Assembly: GCA_028583415.1 (NCBI GenBank) | Contig: CM053267.1 | Location: 55,442,914 to 55,506,913 of the forward strand | Direction: 5' to 3' | Length of the DNA: 64,000 bases | Source of the DNA: Protea cynaroides | Taxonomy: Eukaryota > Streptophyta > Magnoliopsida > Proteales > Proteaceae | Shown here: positions 1 to 10,740 of the stretch, in pieces | Layout of the letters: each line of letters opens with the position of its first letter | Numbering within the stretch: the first letter of the stretch is position 1 | Made by a program: the position numbers and the translations under genes | The notes under the pieces: model-generated | The model's database searches: none | What the model was told of the DNA's origin: nothing | What the model saw: only the letters and a program-made list of their open reading frames with translations

Positions 1-272
1 TTTTGTTGTTGTATTGGTTTTCATACACCTTGGGCTAAGACCTCACCCGGTTCAATGAATAGTCGCACTTGGGGTTTGGTAGCAATTATTTTGTTGGCCC
101 CCCTCCTTGTGCAGCTGTCAAATGTGTTTATTTTGGGACTCGTTCCGTGTAGGTGCGGGAGAGTTCGCCTTGTTGGGGTTTGTTCTGCGACATGCAGGAA
201 GACCCGCTTTCTTCTGACTAGTCTTGAGGGTTATCAAGCCGATTTGGCTGCTACTCAATAGAGTCTCGTCTT

Positions 273-1610
273 CCCCGAGCGGTTCCGTGAAATGCGTGAA
301 AGCTCGCCTTCGATTCTGAACTTTGGGGCTCGAGTGTGAGAGGTGTCAGTTTCGCTTTTGAGATTTGATTCCTTTGTTCGGGAATAATCTCCCCGAGCAA
401 TTCCACAAAATGCGTGAAAGCTCGCCTTCGATTCTGACTTTGGGGCTCGCGTGTGCTAGGTGTCAGTTTCGCTTTTGAGATTTGATTCCTTTGTTCGGGA
501 ATAATCCCCCCGAGTGGTTCCACGAAATGCGTGAAAGCTCGCCTTCGATTCTGACTTTGGGGGTTGCGTGTGCGGGGTGTCAGTTTCGCTTTTGAGATTT
601 GATTCCTTTGTTCGAGAATAATCTCCCCGAGCGGTTCCACGAAATGCGTGAAAGCTCGTCTTCGATTCTTACTTTGGGACTCGCATGTGTGAGGTGTCAG
701 TTTCACTTTTGAGATTTGATTCCTTTGTTCGGGAATAATCTCCCCGAGCGGTTCCGTGAAATGCGTGAAAGCTCACCTTCGATGCTAACTTTGGGGCTCG
801 CGTGTGCGAGGTGTCAGTTTCGCTTTTGAGATTTGATTCCTTTGTTCGAGAATAATCTCCCCGAGCGGTTCCGTGAAATGCGTAAAAGCTCGCTTCTGAC
901 TTTGGGGCTCGCGTGTACGAGGTGTCAGTTTCGCTTTTGAGATTTGATTCCTTTGTTTGGGAATAATCTCCCCGAGCGGTTTCACGAAATGCGTGAAAGC
1001 TTGTCTTCGATTCTGACTTTAGGGCTCGCGTGTGCAAGACGTCAGTTTCGCTTTTGAGATTCGACTCCTTTGTTCGGGAATAATCTCCCCGAGCGGTTCC
1101 GTGAAATGCGTGAAAGCTCGCCTTCGATTCTGACTTTGGGGCTCGCGTGTACGAGGTGTCAGTTTCACTTTTGAGATTTGATTCCTTTGTTCGGGAATTG
1201 TCTCCCCGAGTGGTTCCATGAAATGCGTGAAAGCTCGCCTTCGATTCTGACTTTGAGGCTCGCGTGTACGAGGTGTCAGTTTTGCTTTTGAGATTTGATT
1301 CTTTTGTTCGGGAATAATCTCCCCGAGCGGTTCCACGAAATGCGTAAAAGCTCTCCTTCGATTCTGACTTTGGGGCTTGCGTGTGCGAGGTGTCAATTTC
1401 ACTTTTGAGATTCGATTCCTTTGTTCGGGAATAATCTCCCCGAGCTGTTCGGCGAAATGCATGAAAGCTCGTCTTCGATTCTGACTTTGAGGTTCGCGGT
1501 TGCGAGGTGTCAGTTTCGCTTTTGAGATTTGATTCCTTTATTCGGGAATAATCTCCCCGAGCGGTTCCACGAAATGCGTGAAAGCTTATCTTTTGTTTTT
1601 CGAGTTCGTT
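273..1610. repeat. 117-bp minisatellite, 11 full units plus a partial one
   Basis: The marker CCCCGAG recurs at 273, 391, 508, 624, 742, 859, 970, 1087, 1204, 1321, 1438 and 1555. Spacing is 117 or 118 bp except one 111-bp unit with a small deletion. Units differ by a few substitutions. Because 117 is a multiple of three, the minus strand stays open over long stretches and reads a 39-residue repeat. I take this as a by-product, since it is antisense to the host element. Confidence 0.93.
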
Positions 1611-1739
1611 TTGAGAGTTCCAAGGTTGCTATGACCACTACTCAAGAGAACTCGTGTTCTATTTTTCTTAGTTTTCCAATAATGGTTGTGGCAAAACTGG
1701 GGTCTTCTTATCTTCAGTCTCAATTAATGTAATTTCGAC

Positions 1740-1753
1740 TGAAGAGGGGTATC
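1740..1753 (+). promoter_or_regulatory. polypurine tract of T1
   Basis: A purine-rich run (GAAGAGGGG at 1741-1749) ends four bases before the TG of the LTR at 1754. This is the expected site of plus-strand priming and marks 1754 as the start of a 3' LTR rather than a solo LTR. Confidence 0.6.
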
Positions 1754-1872
1754 TGTCAGTACCCCGATTTTGCCACTGTGGGGATCCCCGCTCTCATTGA
1801 GGTACCATACGCAATGAGAGGGGTATAAAAAAAAATAATATATATAAAAAAATGTATATAAATAATGAATGA

Positions 1873-1875
<3 letters not shown>

Positions 1876-1944
<69 letters not shown>
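1876..1944. repeat. (TA)n microsatellite in T1 LTR
   Basis: About 34 TA units without interruption, followed by an A-rich stretch. Confidence 0.97.
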
Positions 1945-1950
<6 letters not shown>

Positions 1951-1957
1951 AAAGTCT

Positions 1958-2176
1958 TGATCCCTTAAAGAAGGGATCAGATATAAAAAACAAAAAAAAG
2001 GAAAAAAAAAAAAAATCTCTCTGATCCCCAAAAGAGGGGATCAGAGACAAAAAAAAAAAATGTGTCTGATCCCCAAAAGAGGGGATCAAAGCCCAAAAAA
2101 AATATATAAAAAAAAAGAAAAAAAACAACAAAAATTTCTCTGATCCTCTTTTCTGATCCCCAAAAGAGGGGATCAG
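1958..2176. repeat. series of four GATCCCC/GGGGATC hairpins
   Basis: Four short inverted repeats lie at 1959-1978, 2021-2044, 2067-2087 and 2153-2176. Each has an arm of CTGATCCCC or a variant, a loop of four to six A/G bases, and the complementary arm. A-rich spacers separate them, and an extra half arm lies near 2141. They sit between the TA microsatellite and the purine-rich part of the LTR. Confidence 0.9.
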
Positions 2177-2177
2177 A

Positions 2178-2930
2178 GACCAAAAAAAAAAAAAAAAAAG
2201 ACAGAAGGAAGCGGAGAAGGAGAGAGTGCAGAGAGGGCGGTGAGGGAGAGAATGGCAGGGAAGAGGGAGGTCGACACCTCATCCCTCTTTCCCAAAATTC
2301 CTCCCCCAAAACCGCCGGCTCCCGGCCTCGAACCCCTCCCCTCATCGGTCCCTTTGCGGGTAAAAGAAGATGGAGCAACATCTGTTGCTGCTCCAAGAGA
2401 AGAAAAAAAAATCGATAAAAAAAAAACCAGGAAAAGGGAGAAGAAAGAAGAGAAGGAGGAAGAAAGAGAGAGAGGGAGAAGAAAGAAGAAGAAGGGAGAA
2501 GAAAGAGAAGAAGAAAGGAGAGGAAGGAGGCGGCAGCAGAGCTGCTGGCCCAAGAAAAAAAAAAGAGCAGAAAGAAGGGGTAAAAGAAGGCGGCAGCAGA
2601 GCCGCCGCCACCGAAGAAAAAAAAAACCAGAAAAGAACGGCAAGAGGAGGAAGAAGAAGAAGGCAGACGGTTGCAGTAGAGAAGAAAAAATAAAAGAGAG
2701 GAGGAGGAAAGCAGCAGCGCCGCCGCTGCCGCCGTGAAGAAGGAGAGAGAGAGTCCGTGACTGAAAAGGAAAAAGGAGGAAGAAGCAGAAGTAGAGGAGG
2801 AAAAGAAAAAAGAAGAAGAAGAAAACCAGAAGAAAGAAAGCCGTAGCCAAAGAGGAGCAGAGAGAGCAGCGGTGAGAGGAGGGAGAAGCCGTAGCAGGAA
2901 AAAAAAAAAAATAGAGAAAGCAAGGGCGCA
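2178..2930 (+). repeat. purine-rich low-complexity tract in T1 LTR
   Basis: Mostly A and G, with short GCCGCC runs. Long frames here read as Lys/Arg/Glu-rich on plus and Phe/Leu/Ser-rich on minus, which follows from base composition. By position it matches the purine-rich parts of B and T2 and may be the transcribed leader of the LTR. Confidence 0.8.
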
Positions 2931-4318
2931 TACAAGGGTACCCTCAAGGTTATATTCTGTTTTGGAATTTTCGTTCTCAATATGATTGTGTCTTGAATTT
3001 ATTTTTTTCTACCATTTTTGGATTTTCATGTTAGATGCTTGAATCAATGTTAAATTTGCGATAGGTTTGTTGATGATGCTTGATTGTTGAACACCATCTT
3101 TCATACCTGAAATTTTACCTTGGTTTTTAGTTTAGTCTTTTTATTTGCTGTGATGTTTGACCCGGTCTATGTTTCCATGGATTCTCAGTTTGTGATATAA
3201 CTTGGGTTAATCTTGTGAGGAAACCGGTTTTCCATAGTGATGTTTCTTCGGTAGCATTTAATCTTTGATGCACATTTTGGATGAGATTTTTTCTTCAATT
3301 TGCATGTCATGGGTTGTTTGGGTGCATGTTGGACCTGGTATAGGATTGGTTGATTTTGTTGTGTTGTTGTAGTCCATTGCCAAGACTTGCTATAATTCGG
3401 TTCAGTTTTATGCCCGAATTAACCCGCATCATTTGAACACCCCATTCTTGAACCAGACCATGTTTGGACTAATCCATACTTGAACCTGCCTTGCGATAGT
3501 GCTTGAGTTTGCCTGATTTTGTCGTTTGATCTAACATCATTTTTGAATGTCATAAATCTGGTTTTGTTTTATGCCTTCATTGGACCATGGTTTAGAGTTC
3601 AGACCATTCTAGATACTGGACTTATAGGCTCATATTGGGTTTAACCCCATAGTGGGTTTGGTTTATTTATACTAGGCTGGTTCAACCCTATGATAGGGTA
3701 GGCTTAATTGCATTGGTTTGGTTCAGTCCTCTAATAGGTTTGGCTTAGGTGGGTTGATTTGGTTCAACCCCATGATTAATTTGGTTTAATTACATAGTGA
3801 ACCGGCCTAGTCCCGCATTTGATCCAATTTTATGCATTCGGACTAGTTCGAATTGCATGTGGAGTGATTAAATTGCATGCTTAATTATTTCAATTCCACC
3901 CCTTACTCAATGTTGGTTCAATTGCATGTGTGAATGGATTCAAGTGTATGAGCCCTACCTTCAAGAGATGTTTCCCCACTTTGTGTTGTAATAATTAGTG
4001 TGTGAGTCCCCTCCCCAGCGGTGTGAAACATTAGGGGGCTCCAAAAAGTCCGACCCATTGTGGGCTCATTTAGAATGAGCCCGCCCAACCCCAGGATTGG
4101 ATCAAGAGTGTGGGAAACCGTTGTATCAAATGCATAGTAATGAAAAATCTACGATTGGGTAGACGTATGCATAGGATGGGTGGTCCGACGGACGGTCCAC
4201 CTGGGCATCCTGAATGTGGGATATGAGTGAGATATTAGTGTACCCTGTGTGTGGGGAGCTGAGGCATTTTGCCTTTCCTGAGCGTTGCCACGCGTGTCCA
4301 TGGCTCGTCAATCCATGG

Positions 4319-4669
4319 GAACTACGCTAGACCTGATTTTGGAGAGACAGAGGTCTCGAGGGATACGTAGGCTGCGGGGGAGTTTGGTCGCTCCACGCTC
4401 GGTCAAATTGAGGTAAGTTCCATCTATTATGGGATTACCTCACCGAGGGAACTTCCTTGTGATAGGGAGTACCTCAACACTGAGATGGGTCCCACTGTTG
4501 TGGGGACATCTCTCACCATTGGATGTGTTCCATGATTATGGGAGCATCCATCGCTTGGGATGCGTTCCAACATTTTGGAAGCGTCCCTCTTCTCTTGCAC
4601 ACACTTGGTACGTACACACCCGCCCGAACTACGTTTGGCCTGATTTCTGCCATACAGGGATACGTAGGC
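4319..4669 (+). repeat. paired GAACTACG...GATACGTAGGC boxes with minisatellite between
   Basis: Two related blocks of about 50 bp (4319-4371 and 4625-4669) each run from GAACTACG through CCTGATTT to GGGATACGTAGGC. The interval holds degenerate repeats built on GGGA and TTCCA words. The same pair occurs in B (13089-13130, 13442-13491) and reversed in T2 (about 6780-6830, 7610-7675). Confidence 0.75.
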
Positions 4670-5268
4670 GGCCTGGGATTTTCCCAGACCTCGGTCATAT
4701 GTTATATATCATTTTTCCTTTCTTTTGATGTATGATTAAGCTATTCTTTTAATTCTTTGATTTATTTTTGTAATTATTTTCTTATTTAATCTGTTTAGTT
4801 TCAGCTTATGCTATGCATAGTTTGTGAAGAATTAGAAATTAATTTAGGATTCCCCCTTCTACCTTGTATTATATCTAGATAGCCCCAAGTGTTCATAAAC
4901 TATAGGAAAAGGATAAGATTTAGGGAGACCGGTTCAATCGGGCGAGTTGGGTGCCTAATACCTTCCCAACTCGTAATTTGGCACTTACCCACCTTTGGTG
5001 AGACGAGATAGCCATTCCATTTGCGCGACTCATTAGCATCCCTCCATTGAGGGACATCATTTATAGGTCCTAGACCTTATCTAGGTGGCGACTCTAGTCT
5101 TCTTACCCTCTACTGGCATGAGTGGATGTGATCTAAAGGTGAGAACTTTCTAGATCCCAGTTTGAGTGTAATGAGGGTAGACAACTTTAACTACATGAAA
5201 ACTCAATTTTAAAAATAAGGATAAATCCAATTAAAAATTCAAGAAATATTTTTTCCCATGTCCTCACA

Positions 5269-6189
5269 CCTCCAAGTAACCTTAACATAATAAATGTCAC
5301 GATTGTGTAGACGTTGAACCTTTCGGCTGGTGATTTCAGTTGGAGCTACTTCGAATGTCAAATCATCAGTTAGACCCGGTGGATCTGCTGTTATAACGTG
5401 TGTTGGATCTCTGACGTACTTCTTTAGTAATGAGATATGAAATACATCATGCACACTTGACATAGATGGGGGTAGTGCTAACTGATACGCCACTTTCCCA
5501 CGTTTAGCTAGAATCTCATATGGCCAGACATATCTCGGACTTAGCTTCCCTTTCGGTCTGAATCATTTTAAGCCACGCATAGGTGATACTTTCAAGAATA
5601 CCTTATTACCTACGACAAATTCAAGGTCTCGACGTCGAGTATCTGCATATTGTTTCTGTCGGTTCTGAGCTGTTCTAACTCTTTCCTTGATAATGTCGAC
5701 TACTCGACAAGTTTCTTCAACAAACTCTGGTCTAACAATACTCTGTTCTCCAACTTCATTCCAAAACAAAGGAGTTCGACACTTCCTACCATACAGTGTT
5801 TCATAGGGTGACATCTGTATAGTAGCCTGATAGCTGTTGTTATAGGCGAACTCGATCAATGGTAGTTTCTCATCCCATGATCCTTTGAAATCAATAACAC
5901 AGGCTCGAAGCATATCTTCTAAATCTAAATGGTACACTCTGGCTGTCCATCTATCTAAGGATGGAATGTAGTACTAAACTTCAACGTTGTACCCATAGCC
6001 TTCTGTAAATCCTTTCCAAAACTTTGAGGTAAAGCGTGGGTCTCTGTCGGACACAATGCTTTCAGGTACACCATGCAATCTGACAATGTTATCTACATAT
6101 AGCTTGGCTAACCTCTCTAGGGTATTCTGTGGTCGTATAGCTATGAAACGAGCTGTCTTAGTCAGACGATCTACAATCTCCTAGACCAC
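5269..6189 (-). pseudogene. G1 integrase C-terminal half and chromodomain (decayed)
   Basis: The integrase would insert element cDNA into chromatin, and the chromodomain would steer site choice. On the minus strand the segment reads the integrase region around LEDMLRAC, IEFAYNNSYQATIQMSPYE and GRKCRTPLFWNE, then the KVFLKVSPMRGLK segment (5563-5937). After a break come YQLALPPSMSSVHDVFHISL and a chromodomain-like tail ending VKVTWR (5239-5493). The part around 5937-6000, normally TAFHPQTDGQSER, is scrambled by frameshifts, so the catalytic Glu region is lost. A stop and shift also separate the pieces near 5500-5560. The rest of the gene continues at 15952 beyond insertion T2. The family assignment is firm; function is lost. 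Confidence 0.88.
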
Positions 6190-6849
6190 TGTAAGGATGA
6201 TGTTTTGTAATTGTATGAAATGGTTGAAATATAAAAATGAAAATGGAATCGCCACCTAGATAAGGTCTAGGACCTATATATAATTTCTCATATGAGAAAT
6301 ACTAATGACTCACGTAATGGATTAAGGCTTATGGTCAAACTAGAGAAATAATGGGTAAGTGTCATGTTACAATTTAGGAAGGTGTTAGGCACCCAAATTG
6401 CCTAATCCGAAGATTAGTCTCCATATACTATCCTTTCCTATCCTAATTTAAATTACAGGCAATGGCTAAACAACTTTTAATAGGTACCAGACCTAGGTTC
6501 TAGATATATTTCAATCTAGGAGCAAGCCATACAACTATGAATATGATAGAAAGAAGAATTAAAATGTGACAGATCAGAAATAAAATGATTGGATGACGGA
6601 CCAATCAGCCAATTTCGGATAACAAATGCACAACTCTCAACATGTTGACAGACAAAAATCATTTTCAGCTATTGAAGCGTAGTCCAAAGCTTAAATGCAA
6701 TGACTTTGAAGTTAAAAAAAAAATGAAAAGTAAATTAAAGTAAATTAGTTTAGGACTGAACTCGAATGAAAGCACTCAAGCTACCTACATATCTCAGGAT
6801 AAGCCTAAGAATTAAGCCCAACGTAGTTCAACCGCTTGGGTTGGTAAGA

Positions 6850-7200
6850 TGGTAGATCCCTATAGCCACTAGTCAAGCTAATAGGTCATCTAGGTTTAGG
6901 ATATTGAATAGACTCCTACAGTCACTAGTCAAACTGGTAGGCCGTCTATGTAAACCAATCGAATAGACTTCTACAGCCACTAGTCAAGCTAGTAGACCGT
7001 CTATGTAATGCAATCAAATAGACTTCTACAGCCACTAGTAAAGCTGGTAGACTGTCTATGTAAAAATAGGGTTTGAAAGGGACTTCCATGCGATGATGGA
7101 ATGCTTGCCTAGGATTGAAGGGACTTCCATGCGATAATGGAATGCTTGCCCAAGGTTGAAAGGGACTACCATGCGATGATGGAATGTTTGCCCAAGGTTC
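6850..7200. repeat. two short tandem arrays in T2
   Basis: About three to four copies of a 55-bp unit (CAGCCACTAGTCAAGCT and TAGACCGTCTATGTAA words) lie at 6850-7062. Three copies of a roughly 49-bp unit (GGGACTTCCATGCGATGATG word) lie at 7078-7200. Both sit between the two CTACGTA boxes. Confidence 0.88.
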
Positions 7201-7214
7201 CATGCGAAGATGGA

Positions 7215-7460
7215 GAATTGAAATGAAATTTGAAATTTGAAAATTGAATTTAAAATTGAATTGAATTTGAAATTGAAATTGAGTTTGGAATTGAAACTTG
7301 AAATTGAAATAGAAATTGAATTGAATTTGAAGTTGAAAATGGATTTGGAATTTAAATTAAAATTGAAATAGAAATTGAATTGAAATTGATTTGAATTGGA
7401 AATTGACATTGAAATTGGAATTGAAATTGAAATTAATTTTCTTGAAATTTGAATTTTTTT
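7215..7460. repeat. degenerate GAAATT/GAATTT microsatellite
   Basis: An almost pure mixture of GAAATTGAA, GAATTT and GAAATT words. It gives Phe/Asn/Ser-rich frames on minus, which are low complexity and not genes. Confidence 0.9.
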
Positions 7461-9769
7461 GAAACTATGTAGGATGATTGAAACAGTAAAATTTGAAAAG
7501 AATACAATTTGGAAACTAGTGTACTAAATATAAAGTACATTATGATGCAAATTGGGTATTATTGCAACCCTCATTGCAATTGGACTGAGCTTGGGTGATG
7601 GATTCCCAAGCAGCCTACGTATCTCGGGGTGAGGTCCGAGAATCAAGCCCATACATAGTTCGGAATGAACTACGCATAAAAAAATGAAAACAATCTCTAT
7701 TTGTCAACATGTGAGAGTGTACTCTCGACATTGGAAAATAAGCATCTGAGCCTCGATTTATTCTTACATACATCCATACGTCTATATTTATTCGCGCATC
7801 ACAAGCGCGTGAGTCCGTATTGCACGGGAATAATTAAAAAAATTATAGAAATTCCTACGGGATATATAAGTAGGGATTGGGAATCAAAACTATTTAATAC
7901 ATTTTTCTTTCGCATTATGGGATACATTGAAGGGGTAGGGGACGTCCTAGTCTATCCCGCCCGTCACTATGCTAGGGATGGCAAATGCCGCATGCATATC
8001 GTGTTACCCACCCGCATCAAATAATTATGGGCGCACGATGGCCGAACCCATATGCCACATAAAATAAGGACATAAAGTAGGGGCGTTACCTGCCTGTGAG
8101 TAGAGGTGGACCTTTGAGATAGTAAGAAAAAAGCGGCACTTATCCAATGTGGGAAGTCAGGTTGATGTTTAAGAATGTTAGTGTAGATGAGCGTGAACAT
8201 GTCTAGGCTCTCAGCTGAAACAAACTCTTAAATCACTCAGAATCCTCACTCTGTTCTCAATTTTCTACAGCCTAAGTAATAAATTGAATGAATAAGGAAC
8301 TATTACAATGAAAATGATCAAAGAATGGACATCATTAAGAAAATGCAGAATGGGAATTCACATAATGAAAAGAAAAATCTAAGCACATTTTAAGCAAATA
8401 CTTTGGTGATATATTAGAAGAAATTTTCTCACTGATAAAAGTTGAGACTTTTGATACATTATAAGCATTGAAAATTAAAAGTTGAGATTTCCTTTATCAG
8501 CTGATAATTGTCCTATTGAAAACTTTTGATATCAACTTCATAGTATAAGCCTTAGGTTCTTTACGATATGAAGGACAATAATAAGAATTATGAAAAGGAT
8601 CAATCTTCCTCCTCCTTCATTGGAGATAACCCACAAGTCCAAGAGACAAATAGAGACTCTGTTGAAGATGTACAACAGATGAAACAGGGGATTCAAAAGG
8701 AAAGCAATGAGAATCAACGGCAAAGCCACGAGGCTGAAGAAGCTACCACGGAGAATCAATATGTTGCCTCCTCACAGACAAGTATAGAAACTGAAGATAC
8801 GCAAGTAGCAAGAGAGGAAGAGAGGAAAGGAAGCCAAGATGAGCACCAGTGGATAGCAGATATGGAAAGAGAGAGGCTTTGTAAGCAGAACCTACAACAA
8901 CAGAATTCTGAGGCTACAAACAATGAGGGAGATGAAAATCACGGTGATAATAAATCAGAGATTAATGAGGTCACGATCGAAGAGACCCAACATCAAGATG
9001 AGCAAGGTTCCTCAGAATCCTAGAGAACATAGGACGAACATCCTTTGCACAACGAACAGGGAGAGACCACATTGTAAGCACCCCATTTTTGCCACCCTCT
9101 GCATAAGTGAATCAATATGGTAGGTTTCCTGCCTTTAACCCAAAGGTTGGTGATTCTCTAATGAACCCCACAGTAGGGTCATAGGCTATTACCTACTTGG
9201 ATGAAAAGGTCGTGAAATTATCTTTGAAATGAGACCGGAATCATCAAATTCTGACATCAAACAAGGAAGATATCGTAGTTTGAAAATGCAAGGGCATTTA
9301 CATAATTATCGTATCATGCATGCATTATCATTCAAACTTCAAGACATCATATCTTGGTCATCTGATATCGCAATCAGATGATTCAAAGGCCAATATTTCT
9401 TATTTTTAGTCCTCTTCAAAGTGGACGTAAAAAAATCTCAGGTTAAAGTCACCAGTGGGTCCCATGTAAGATTACACATGGAAATGGTTATTTAATCTTC
9501 AAAAATTTATAAGTTGGTCATTTCATTTCTAAATGAGATGGTTCAAGGTCCAATATTCCTTATTTTTAATGTTCTACAAAGTGAACGTAGAAAATTTGGA
9601 ACAGATGCTATCAGAAAATTCCATATGGAAGGGTGACCGAAATGGACTATGAAATGTCAACCTTAGTCCAAACCAGCTTAATCCAGCTTAGTCTAACTTA
9701 GCTCAGCCCAGCTCAGACCAATCCAGACCAAGTTATGTCAGTCCATATGCATGCATTTCTTTTATATAT

Positions 9770-9945
9770 GTATAATGTATAATATATTATTGTATATAAT
9801 ACATATATATATATATATATCTTATGGATATATTATATGTATTAATACATTTATATATATATGTATACATATATAGATATACATATCTTATGGATATATT
9901 ATATGTATTAATACGTTTATACATAATATATATATATATATATAT
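9770..9945. repeat. TA-rich tract with a duplicated block
   Basis: Contains two near-identical blocks around ATATCTTATGGATATATTATATGT words (near 9818 and 9884), embedded in TA repeats, at the equivalent place to the T1 and T2 microsatellites. Confidence 0.8.
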
Positions 9946-10098
9946 GTATTAGGAAAGAGAGAGGAAAGTGAGGCCGTGGAAAGAGAGAGAAAAGAGAGGC
10001 CATAGGAAAGAGAATGGGAGAAAGAAAAAAAGGAAAGAGAGAGAAATAAAAGAAAAAAAGAAAAGAAAAAAAAAGGGGGAAAAGATTCCCTTCACGTT

Positions 10099-10717
10099 TT
10101 CTAGAAAGAAAACTTGAAAGAGAGAGAGGAGAAAGAAAGAAAAGGAAAAAGGAAGGAAAGAAAAAGGGAAGAAAAAAAAGAAAAAAGGAGAAAAAGAAAA
10201 AAAGAAAAAGGAAATGTTTTCTAAGAAAGAAAACGTGAAAAGAGAGGGAGAAAAGAAAAAAGGAAGGAAAAGAAGGAAGAAGAAAAGGAAAGAAGAAAGA
10301 AAGGAAAGAGAGAAGGATTTTTCTAGAAGAAGGAATGAGAGAAAGGAAAGAGAGAAGGGGTTTTCTAGAAGAAGAAGGAGAAAAAGGAAAGAAAGGAAGA
10401 AGAAAAAACGTGGGAAGGAAGAAAAGAAAGGAAAGAAGAAAAATGGAAAAAAAAAAGATTTTCTAGAAAAAAGAAGAAAAGGAAGGAAGAGAGAAGAAGG
10501 AAAGAGGAGGAGAGGATTTTCTAGAAAAAAGAAGAAAATGAAGGAAGAGAGAAGAAGGAAAGAGGAGGAGAGGATTTTTTAGAAGAGGGAGAGATAGAGA
10601 ACGTGTGGAATGGAGAAGGAGAAGAGAAAAAGGAAGGAAAGAAGAAAGGAAAGAAGAAAAAGGAAGAAAAAAAGATTTTCTAGAAAAAAGAAGAAAGGAA
10701 AGAAGGATCTTCTAGAA
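10099..10717 (+). promoter_or_regulatory. seven TTCTAGAA palindromes upstream of a TATA box (heat-shock-element-like)
   Basis: Perfect TTCTAGAA occurs at 10099, 10321, 10363, 10461, 10519, 10678 and 10710, plus a near copy at about 10575. The word is two inverted TTC/GAA half sites, the core of a heat shock element, and the last lies 14 bp before the TATA-like box at 10731. Part of the cluster comes from the 58-bp duplication. Heat-shock-factor binding is inference. Confidence 0.5.
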
Positions 10718-10730
10718 AAGGAGAGAAAAA

Positions 10731-10740
10731 TTATAAATAG
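10731..10740 (+). promoter_or_regulatory. TATA box of LTR B
   Basis: TTATAAATAG within a purine-rich context, the same TATAAATA type as in the chromovirus LTRs of this window. Confidence 0.6.

Larger units (their letters stand above)
1..1753 (+). mobile_element. 3' untranslated end of the internal region of Tat/Ogre-like element T1 (partial)
   Basis: No protein domain is visible. The stretch lies directly upstream of a plus-strand LTR and is mostly a 117-bp tandem array. Plant Tat/Ogre elements are known to carry variable tandem repeats between pol and the 3' LTR, and this layout fits. The coding part and 5' LTR of T1 would lie left of the window. Positions 1-272 are unique sequence with no convincing reading frame; 1611-1753 is a unique spacer. 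Confidence 0.65.
1754..5268 (+). mobile_element. 3' LTR of Tat/Ogre-like element T1
   Basis: Starts TGTCAGTACCCC and ends TGTCCTCACA. Its start, end and internal landmarks match solo LTR B (9073-13789) and the reversed T2. Shared landmarks are a TA microsatellite, a purine-rich stretch, two copies of a GATACGTAGGC motif, a GGGTGCCTAA block near 4949 and GGTGGCGAC near 5088. The right flank (cctcc, 5269-5273) is chromovirus G1, but the left flank is not, so this is one end of a larger element inserted in G1. Between about 2940 and 4310 I see AT-rich non-coding sequence with weak TTGGTTCAACCC-like repetition at 3640-3790. Confidence 0.85.

Noticed and set aside
251..1462. Long minus-strand frames with a 39-residue repeat
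   Set aside because: They arise because the DNA repeat unit is 117 bp (a multiple of three). They break at the 118-bp and 111-bp units and are antisense to the element; no promoter or homologous protein is recognised.
273..1610. CRISPR-like repeat array
   Set aside because: The units are 117 bp head to tail with no unique spacers, in a plant retrotransposon context.
2240..2980. Long Lys/Arg/Glu-rich (plus) and Phe/Leu/Ser-rich (minus) frames in T1
   Set aside because: Purine-rich low-complexity DNA; several frames are open at once and none has domain content.
7701..8024. A 107-codon plus-strand frame in T2
   Set aside because: No recognisable domain, lies within LTR sequence, and the minus strand is equally open nearby.
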